Below are positions 57,101 through 64,000 of a stretch of DNA of 64,000 nucleotides, piece by piece. Every line of letters starts with the position of its first letter. Positions within the stretch are counted from its first letter, which is position 1. A program made the position numbers and the translations under genes. Source of the DNA: Eulemur rufifrons (taxonomy: Eukaryota > Chordata > Mammalia > Primates > Lemuridae); NCBI RefSeq assembly GCF_041146395.1, contig NC_090983.1, positions 64,735,501 to 64,799,500 on the forward strand. Reading direction: 5' to 3'. The notes under the pieces were generated by a model. It ran no database searches. It was not told the DNA's origin and saw only the letters and a list, made by a program, of their open reading frames with translations.

Positions 57101-60100
57101 TATTTGTCTTCATTTGTCTCAGCACCTAAAACATTGCTGAGTACACAGTAGACATTTGAGAAATGGTTTTTTTTTTTTTTTTTGAACGATTCACCTCCCT
57201 GATTCATCTTCTATACCACAGCTTTGTCATATCTTCTTTTGTCCCAAAAGATCCATTCCATCTGAAGAATAATATGCAAATTTTTTAATAAAATTTAAGT
57301 TCTTTATAAAATGACACCAAACTACCTCTTTCCAACTTCATATTCTACCGCCGTTAAAATCTTTTGTATATTAAATATCTAGGCTGTCTTCACAGCCAAT
57401 TCACAGATGATTATTTTCATCATCTCTGAGCTTTGGTGACATTCTCTGCACCGAACACCCCTCCTTCATGATCCTGAACGCTATGATGAGGACAGGCATC
57501 CAATGTACCCCCACTGTTACACATACTAGGCTCCTAATAAATGTTCAACAAAAATGTCAGGTGGCAGAGGAAGGAGAGTGTTGGTTGATTTCTCTGATCT
57601 TCTAGACCAAACTGACCCCTTCCACCCCCAACTTCCACCCATTGTGCTTATATCTCTTATGTCAAAATATATTTGGGCATTAATTATTAATATGATTTCT
57701 GGATACTGTAGTGATTCCCAGGGAGAACATGAGTTCCTTGAAGGCAAGCACTGTGACATAAGCCTCCTTCTATCTGCAGAGTTCCTGACACAGGCCTTAT
57801 TGGGCACTCAATAGATGTTTGTTGCTTGAAACTCCAAGTCTCCTATTTCAAAATGTTTGGCAACAATCTATAGTAGTTCATTTTCTTCTTTCTAGGTTAT
57901 AAATGAATGTATGTAAATAAAGCTACACCTAGACCGAATATGGTCCTCACTGACTGTATGGGTATAAAACTTCTATACTAACACAAAATGGATTTGGAAA
58001 AAGTAAAAGAATGGTCCAATGAAATCGTCTTTATAGTCCCATCCAGCTCTGAACTTCATGGTCCCAGGGTTCTAGGTAAAGTTAGTCTCCTCTACTGCAC
58101 CCATGTTCCTCCCAGCGCTGTTCTGCTTTGTCCTTTCTGGAAAATGGGCAAGTACATGTGTGTGCACACTCTCTCCACCCAGAACAAAAAATGACACTGA
58201 GGAGTTCTGTCCACGTTGCTCATGACAGCAATTGAGGATCCAGTCAAGTGTCTTAAATTTTGGTCTATTTTCTTTTTGTTGTTTGCTATATTTTGTTTTT
58301 AAGGGCTGATTTTAAATGCAATTATGTTTTCTTTAGAACTGATGGAACTCCCTTCTTTTCATTAGCTAAGCAAATTCCCATGATTCCAGAACAAATAGAT
58401 ACAGTTTCAAAGGACAGGTATTTCGACAAATAATTCCTCTCTCTATCTTTTTTTATTTCAAACTATTAAGGGGGTACAAATGTTTTAGGTTACATGGATC
58501 ATTTTTATAATGCTTGAGTCCTGGCTATAGGTGTGCCCATCACCCAAATAGTGTTCATAGTACCCATTATGTTGGTTGGTTTATTCACCTCCCCTCCTCT
58601 CCCTACCCACTGGTTGCTTTCTACTGAGTTTTACTTCCCTCTGTGCACATGTGTGCTCACCAGTTAATTCCAATTTAATAATGAGTACATGTGGTGTTTG
58701 GTTTTTCATTCTTGAGATACTTCACTTAGGAGAATGGTCTCCAGTTCCATCCAGATTGTTGCAAAAGGTATTAATTTTTCTTTTTTTATACATTTAAGTA
58801 CGATAAGAAAAAATCATCTTTTTATGGCTGAGTAGTATTCCATGGTATACATATATCACATTTTATTAATATTAATCCACTCATGAATTGATGGGCACTT
58901 GGATTGATTCTGCATCTTTGCAATTGTGAAATGTGCTGCAATAAACGTTTGAGTGCAGGTGTCTTTTTGATAAAATGACTTATTTTCCTTTGGGTAAATA
59001 CCCAGTAGTGGGATTACTGGATCAAATGGTAGGTCTACTTTTATTTAATAGTACTTTGAGGAATCTCCATACTGTTTTCCACAGAGGTTGTACTAATTTG
59101 CAGTCCCACCAACAGTGTATAAGCATTCCTTTCTTTCTGCATGAATGCCAGCATCTATTGTTTTTGGACTTTTTAATAAAAGCCATTCTGACTGGTAAGG
59201 TGATGTCTTATTGTGGTTTTAATTTTCATTTCCCTGATGATTAGTGACGTTGAGAATTTTTTCGTATATTTTTTTGGCCATTTATCTATCTTCTTTTGAG
59301 AAGTTTCTGTTCATGTCTTTTGCCCACTTTTTAATAGGGTTGTTTGTTTTTTTCTTGCTAATTTGTTTGAGTTCTTTGTAAATTCTGGTTATTAGCCCTT
59401 TATCAGATGTGTAGCTTGCGAATATTATCTTCCATTCTGTAGATTGTCTATTTGCTCTGTTGATTGTTACCTTAGCTGTGCAGTAGCTTTTTAGTTTAAT
59501 CAAATCCCATTTATTAATTTCTGTTGTTGCCATGATTGCCACTGGGGTCTTTTTCATAAACTCTTTGCCTAGGCCAATATCTAGGAGAGTTTTCCTACAT
59601 TCTCCTCTAGAATTTTTATTCCTCTCTATCTTTAGCATCTTACACAGTGCCTACCACATAGCTGGCACCCAATGAATGTATGAATAAATATTCCATATGC
59701 AGTCATGAAATAAATACCCTAAAGTTTAGTTCAATGGTCAATCAAGGAAACGTTCTCCTCTCACACTTTAGAGGAGTATATGTTATCTTTTGGGGTGAAA
59801 AAGTGGGTCTAAAATGATCTCCTAAAATGAACTCAGAAGTAAAAAGCAGAACCACTGTCTTCCGTGGATTTTATTTTATTTAAAAAAATAAATAAATTAG
59901 CTTATAAGTTACTTCTAGTAGATCAGTCCTTTTTCTTTTCCTAAACTTATAATTATGAAGGGAGGTATAATAACATTTTCTTGCAAAGAGATTTAGTAAT
60001 TCTGGCAGTACTTCATTAATCACTTAATCAGTGTTCAAGCAGAACTGATGTCCTTGACATATATAATCAATCTTGATTCCTCCCACATTTGACTTTCATC

Positions 60101-63100
60101 TTTTTTGAAATCCAACAACTATACACATGAAGGCTTATTTTCACATTATACTTTTGTTAGACACATTATATACATGTAATAACAATCAGAATATTGATAC
60201 CTACTTTAAGTCTTCTCACAGTATGTTTGAAAACAATTGTTTTCTCTTCAGTGAATTTATGGAGATTAATAGTGCTAGGATCAGATTCTATTACAACTTA
60301 GTGAGAAAATGGGCTTGGATAATTTTTTTAGTTCACTATATTTGTAGGTAGCATGTTTATTGTTATTGGTGAGCCACAGCTACCACAGCTATTTGTTTAT
60401 GGTGCATTCTGAAGAACTTTCCAAAGCTACATCCTAAAGGCAGCTGGCATGGAAATATAATGGCATCCCAAAATTCAGCAGCCTGGGATTAGGTATGACT
60501 AATATCTTCTGTTTTGGAAAGGTATTTTTATGATCACTGGAGTGACTACAGAAGTTCTAATTCTGCCACTCTTTCCCTCTTAACACTTAATAATTTGGAA
60601 GTTTAAAAACATAATTTATTAACCCTAAATTTTAGGTGTATGATTTCCATGTCCAACTTATTCACAGACTATCCATTCCCCCATCAATACACTGCTTGTC
60701 AACATCATGTATTTTTCTCTTTATTATTAAAAAAAAACTGCAATATAGACTTTACAGGTAGGTAACATAGAAGATCAACAGATGAAGACTCTTAATTCAT
60801 AATTGCACATGTGTTTGAACCAATGGGCAAAGATTTTGTTATCCGGTTGTTTGGAGAGTAATTTTCCTCCATGAAAGGTGATAGCATAGTGTCTCAGGGT
60901 TGTTTTTAAAAAGTCTGCACCCACTGTGTGCTGCAGAAACTAAAGTAAAAATAAGCTTCTGTGCTAATGATGGAAGAAGAGAAGTCTTTGAGGGATGCTG
61001 AGATTAGCTCTCTTTAGCATTCAACCAGATCTACAGCCGGATCTGTAGACGGAGAATCAGGAAGTCAGAGGAATAATAATGATAGTAACAACTCACATTT
61101 GCTGAGGTCCCCCCTCTTCCATGGTGGTATATGGTGTGCTTTGCATGGGTTGTTTCATGGACTATCCTTAACATCCTCATGAGTTCAGTACCATACATAT
61201 TCCCAGATCAAAAAAGAAAGACAAGGCTCACAGAGATCAAGCAATCTGCCCAAGGTCACACAGCTGGCCGGTGGCAGGACTGCTGATTCCAGAGCTCTCA
61301 GCCACTACCCAGGTAGTCAACACACCTAGTTTAGGTGTATAAACTGAGGCCCAGTCAGTAAGTTGCAAAGCTGGATATATTTGAACATACATATTAGGTA
61401 GAAGCTTAACTACAGAACCATTTTAGTAAAATAATTATCCTTCAATAAAAAATTAATGGAACTCTGGCCTAGCTAGAAAGTAATTAGTAGGTTACAACAG
61501 AAATTAAGGTTAACATTCTACCCAGGCATGAAAAGGTGAAAAGGAGAGTTGGAGAGAAGGTTAATTATCAGAGTCCATATCGCATTGGCAAGAGGTGGAT
61601 TTGATTTTGAATGACTATTACTAATAACCATACGGACATGGCCTTCATTAGGAAAACAAATTTCCTGATCTAAATGAAATCTCCCTAAAACCATTCATTT
61701 TCCCCACCCCCGCCCTTCTCTTTTGCTCTGATGTATGGTGATCAAAGCAATTCTCTGACAACCAGGTCAGCTCCTCAAATACATGGCTATAAGAAAGGAT
61801 ATCAATTATTAAATGAGGTATAGCTTTCATTAATACACTGACAATCTTTTTAAATAGTGTCTTAAGTGATTCTGGTTACTGTAAATCAGTTCTCCTTGGC
61901 CTGATTAATTTTGGAGAAATCAAAAGAACTTTCACCAAAACGAAGCATTGTTCCCTCGCACGATGCACACAGTGGCTCGTCCTGCGTGATTGCAAACCTG
62001 CCGAAGCCTCTGCCTGTCCCTGTTCTGCCCTGGCCACATGACACAACCAGCCCTAAACCCCAGCTGTGTTAAGGGAACCTGATAATGTGCCTTCAGAGCT
62101 TTGAAGAATAGACAGGAAGTAAACTATAAGAGGAGAGTCTGAATGGGAGAACAAAAGAGACCTTGGACCTGACCAGACCTTTTGGGCTGAGGTCACTTCA
62201 GGAACCGTAGGCCCGAGCAACGGCTGCCTGCATGTTTAATCAGTGTCAAGCACTCACTGAGGTTCTACTGTGTGCTCAGCACACTCTGTGCTTACACCAG
62301 AGAAATGAGGTGTGATTTCCATCTTTAAAAACCCCGTGAAAACACGTTCATAATTGTGTGTAATAGGTGCCTTCCAGGCCAGGAACTCAAGGTCAAGTCA
62401 GGTAGCAGGCAGGTGGCTAATGAGTGTTCCCTGGCTGGGGCCTGCCGGCTTTTCCACAGGAAACTCCCCCAAATCCCTGCTTCTGGCTCCAGGGGGAAGA
62501 GCTCAGGGGCATGGCACAAAGTGCTTTATTGTGTTATAGCACAATATTTGTGTAATAATAATAGAAAACGTGCCGTTACCAGTCCTCACTCTCTGTCCAG
62601 CTGTGGAGCGTGCCTTCTGTGTCGGCACTGGGCCCGAGTGGGGTGGCAGGTAGCCCTTGCTCCTGTGTGGCCAGTGGGGTCTTAGATCAGAGGTCTCCCC
62701 TTAGCTCCAGCAAGTCCTCTTATGCTTCCAAAAACCTCTTCTGTTTTGTGTGAATAAAGCCCTTTGGGTGGATCCTCCCCACCAACTCCAGAACTGTTCG
62801 AAACGGCTGGCAGCTGTGACGTATCGCAGCTGAGACGTACACACTGGGATCCTTCTGACACTGGATAATTACATGTGAAATTTCAATGCACATCTTTTAT
62901 TTTTTTCTGTTTCAGATAAAGGAATATTCCTTATCCAAAGTGAGAGTCTCAAGAAATGCATTCAAGCCGGTAAATCTGTACTGACCCTGGAGAACTGCAA
63001 GCAGCCAAACAAGCACATGCTGTGGAAATGGGTTTCAAACCACCACCTGTTTAACGTAGGAGGCAGCGGTTGCCTGGGCCTGAATTTATCTAATCCAGAG

Positions 63101-63299
63101 CAGCCATTAAGCTTATATGAATGCGATGCCACCCACGTTTCCTTGGGGTGGCGCTGTAACAGGAAGACGATCACAGGCCCGCTGCGGTACGTGGTCCAGG
63201 TGAAGCACGACAACACGGTGGTGGCCTCATGGAAATATCTTCATAAGTGGATTTCCTATATGTCAGGTGGCGGAGACATTTGTGAGCATCTGCACAAAG
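45981..63299 (+). CDS. PLA2R1: Secretory phospholipase A2 receptor (M-type), N-terminal 165 codons (exons 1 and 2)
   Basis: Joined CDS 45981-46092 and 62916-63299; the rest of the gene lies right of the window. The product is a large single-pass endocytic receptor of the mannose-receptor family that binds secretory phospholipases A2. Its usual layout is signal peptide, cysteine-rich R-type lectin domain, fibronectin type II domain, eight C-type lectin-like domains, transmembrane helix and short tail. Present here are the signal peptide and nearly all of the cysteine-rich domain. The split Asp codon joins exon 1 (LEWQ) to exon 2 (DKGIF) in frame. Matches to PLA2R1 such as [18 protein letters not shown] and [10 protein letters not shown] are essentially diagnostic. 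Confidence 0.96.
46755..46835 (-). repeat. L2 3'-end fragment
   Basis: aattcagcagacatttattgagcacctccgacactc is the complement of the L2 tail. The remainder is too diverged to follow. Confidence 0.6.
48135..48290 (+). repeat. MIR SINE, well preserved
   Basis: ctttagagccaaactgtctgagttcgaatcctgactgtgcc, agctgtgtgaccctgggcaaattacttaacctctcagtgcctcag and tttcctcatctgtaaaaatgg. The tRNA-derived B-box (gttcgaatc) is still intact. Confidence 0.93.
50857..51152 (+). mobile_element. Alu SINE, dimeric, strepsirrhine type
   Basis: ggctgggcacagtggctc opens the left arm, ccagcctgagcaagagagagacc is the strepsirrhine variant, and a short A-rich linker precedes gccaggtgtggtggtgtgtg of the right arm. An A-rich tail expands into (GAAA)n. 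Target-site duplication aaatacatttta (50,845-50,856) / aaatacagttta (51,153-51,164) has one mismatch. Confidence 0.95.
51655..51810 (-). repeat. MIR SINE fragment
   Basis: gtggttactctgtgctgttctacatac, atcctcatcaccatgaggctgg, tcttttacagatgaagaaagg and ttaagtaattagcc. Confidence 0.7.
53956..54356 (+). mobile_element. Solo MLT1-type LTR
   Basis: TGgggactgaattgtgtcccc, gttgaaggcctaacccc, ggccatctagaagccaaggag, cttgatctcacactgccagcctcc, aaactgtgagaaaataaatttctgttgtttaagcc and gcctagcaaatgaatacA. Terminal TG and CA are present; no clear target duplication is left. No internal ERV sequence. Confidence 0.92.
56278..56524 (-). mobile_element. Alu SINE, strepsirrhine type, internally shortened
   Basis: Complement orientation: poly(T), gagacagagtcttgctctg, ggcatcagcctagctcac (strepsirrhine wording), gcctccagagtagctggg, then a jump from caccatgcccggct directly to ggtctcgaactcctg, which removes the middle. 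Ends cgtgcccggcc. Perfect 18-bp target-site duplication ttgtttccagtatttttt at 56,260-56,277 and 56,525-56,542. Confidence 0.95.
56900..57170 (+). repeat. L2 3' fragment
   Basis: Ends with actctgccggggcaggagctcgg, gtctcagcacctaaaacattgctgagtacacagtagac and atttgagaaatgg, the sense L2 tail, then a T-run (57,167-57,183). Confidence 0.65.
57715..57830 (+). repeat. L2 3'-end fragment
   Basis: agttccttgaaggcaagcactgtgac, gttcctgacacaggccttattgggcactcaatagatgtttg: sense L2 tail. Confidence 0.7.
58451..59617 (-). mobile_element. L1 LINE, 5'-truncated, with target-site duplication
   Basis: Complement of an L1 3' UTR and ORF2 C-terminus: poly(T) side at 58,451, gggggtacaaatgttttagg, gagtagtattccatggtatac, ccagtagtgggattactgg, cagtcccaccaacag. 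The minus frame at 59,282-59,617 encodes the ORF2 motif [14 protein letters not shown] and [18 protein letters not shown], then a stop. Flanks attcctctctctatcttt (58,433-58,450) and attcctctctatcttt (59,618-59,633) form the duplication. It is better preserved than the other L1s here. Inactive. Confidence 0.92.
61075..61310 (-). repeat. MIR SINE
   Basis: caactcacatttgctgagg, atcctcatgagttcagtacc, caaggctcacagagatcaagc, aatctgcccaaggtcacacagctggcc and ccagagctctcagccac. Confidence 0.85.
62916..63299 (+). CDS. PLA2R1: PLA2R1 exon 2 (cysteine-rich R-type lectin domain)
   Basis: The acceptor is ttttttctgtttcag and the donor is AAAG/gtaaaa. The 384-bp exon encodes the beta-trefoil (ricin-B type) domain: [61 protein letters not shown] and [11 protein letters not shown]. 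Six or more cysteines are in the family spacing, with Trp-rich trefoil core positions. In the human receptor this domain carries the main autoantibody epitope of membranous nephropathy. The exon ends in phase 1, one base into the next codon. Confidence 0.96.
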
Positions 63300-64000
63300 G
63301 TAAAAATAATTTACATCAAAGTACTCACAGAATGGTATTTTTAAAAAGTTTGCCCATAAGTAAAGATTTGTAAAGCATTACATGAAAGAAGTACACAAAG
63401 CCTGGAACATCAGGGACTTCTCGTAAACACATTTTAGTTGCTTCCTTGCTTATGATAAAAGGGTTGCTAGAGTCTTAGAGTGGACGTGCTAAATTCTGCT
63501 AAAGAAGCAGAACTGCTCAGAATTTAAAGGTATTGGGAGAAAAAACATTTAACTTTGGGAATCAATGGGAAAGAGGAGAAAGTACAAATGGACAGGAGAG
63601 AGAGAGAAAAGGAAGGTGGAAGGAAAAGATCTTTGAAGTGAAGACTTTTGTCAGGACAAATATGATAACCTTCCCTGCCACCTTTCCTCATATTGTAGGA
63701 ACTCAGCCCCCCATGGAGGTGTGTCTGCAGAGCCCCTCAAACTCCTCCTGAGGCCTGGTTGGCATCCATGTGATGGTCATGCTACAAGGCACTTGAAGAT
63801 AGATGACAGACTATCATCAGGCGTCATCTGGTGTGTGGCAAGCATAGCAGTAGGGAACCATGGCTTATAGGGGGACTTTAGTTTTTCATAGTTCTTTTAT
63901 TATTGCCATTTTTAGACAGAAAAAAAAATAATAAAGAAAATCACATAGTTAAATCCTGAAACCTCAAACTTGTCCCTCAGGGTTTGTTTGGTAGCTCTCT
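63300..64000. other. PLA2R1: Start of PLA2R1 intron 2
   Basis: Begins with the gtaaaa donor. The rest is AG-rich then AT-rich unique sequence with no recognised gene or repeat before the window ends. Confidence 0.75.

Larger units (their letters stand above)
46093..62915. other. PLA2R1: PLA2R1 intron 1 (16.8 kb)
   Basis: Begins inside the CpG island and ends at the exon 2 acceptor. It contains both Alus of the window, one MLT1 LTR, a young-looking L1, and several MIR and L2 pieces, each listed separately. Sections at 46.8-48.1, 48.3-50.8, 51.8-53.9, 54.4-56.2, 59.7-61.0 and 61.3-62.9 kb show no gene, RNA or repeat that I can name. Confidence 0.8.

Noticed and set aside
59282..59638. 118-codon minus-strand open frame as a possible host gene
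   Set aside because: It encodes the C-terminal part of L1 ORF2 and starts in the target-site duplication; it belongs to the L1.

Overview
This window is mammalian nuclear DNA, most likely from a strepsirrhine primate (lemur/loris group). Coding exons are short, lie in long introns, and are bounded by GT/AG splice sites. The filler is typical mammalian interspersed repeat: MIR, L2, L1, MLT1-type LTRs and MER5-type hAT remnants. Two dimeric Alu elements carry the diagnostic wording of strepsirrhine Alus (for example cctgagcaagagagagacc). Species cannot be named from this.

Layout. Positions 1 to about 26,380 hold the 3' end of ITGB6 (integrin beta-6) on the plus strand. Five coding exons (1876-2098, 8490-8587, 13277-13396, 18470-18636, 24227-24325) splice in one unbroken frame to 234 codons plus a stop. 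They are followed by a ~2 kb 3' UTR with AATAAA at 26,358. A decayed, intronless copy of a KRAB-C2H2 zinc-finger mRNA sits in an ITGB6 intron at about 3.5-6.2 kb. From 26.4 to 45.3 kb is an intergenic stretch made largely of nested old repeats. A CpG island (about 45.34-46.6 kb) then carries the first exon of PLA2R1 (secretory/M-type phospholipase A2 receptor). Its start codon is at 45,981 and its signal peptide is leucine-rich. After a 16.8-kb first intron, exon 2 (62,916-63,299) encodes the N-terminal cysteine-rich R-type lectin domain. The window ends in intron 2. ITGB6 followed by PLA2R1 head-to-tail matches the gene order I recall for human chromosome 2q24.

The two genes are neighbours but do not form a functional unit visible in sequence. 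ITGB6 encodes the beta chain of the epithelial alphaV-beta6 integrin. PLA2R1 encodes a large endocytic lectin-family receptor. I found no bacterial-type operon, CRISPR array or other undescribed system. The observations worth a second look are local: an altered last residue of integrin beta-6, a weak splice donor, an upstream in-frame ATG in PLA2R1, several transposon-within-transposon insertions with readable target-site duplications, a palindromic MITE and a few unexplained GC-rich pockets.
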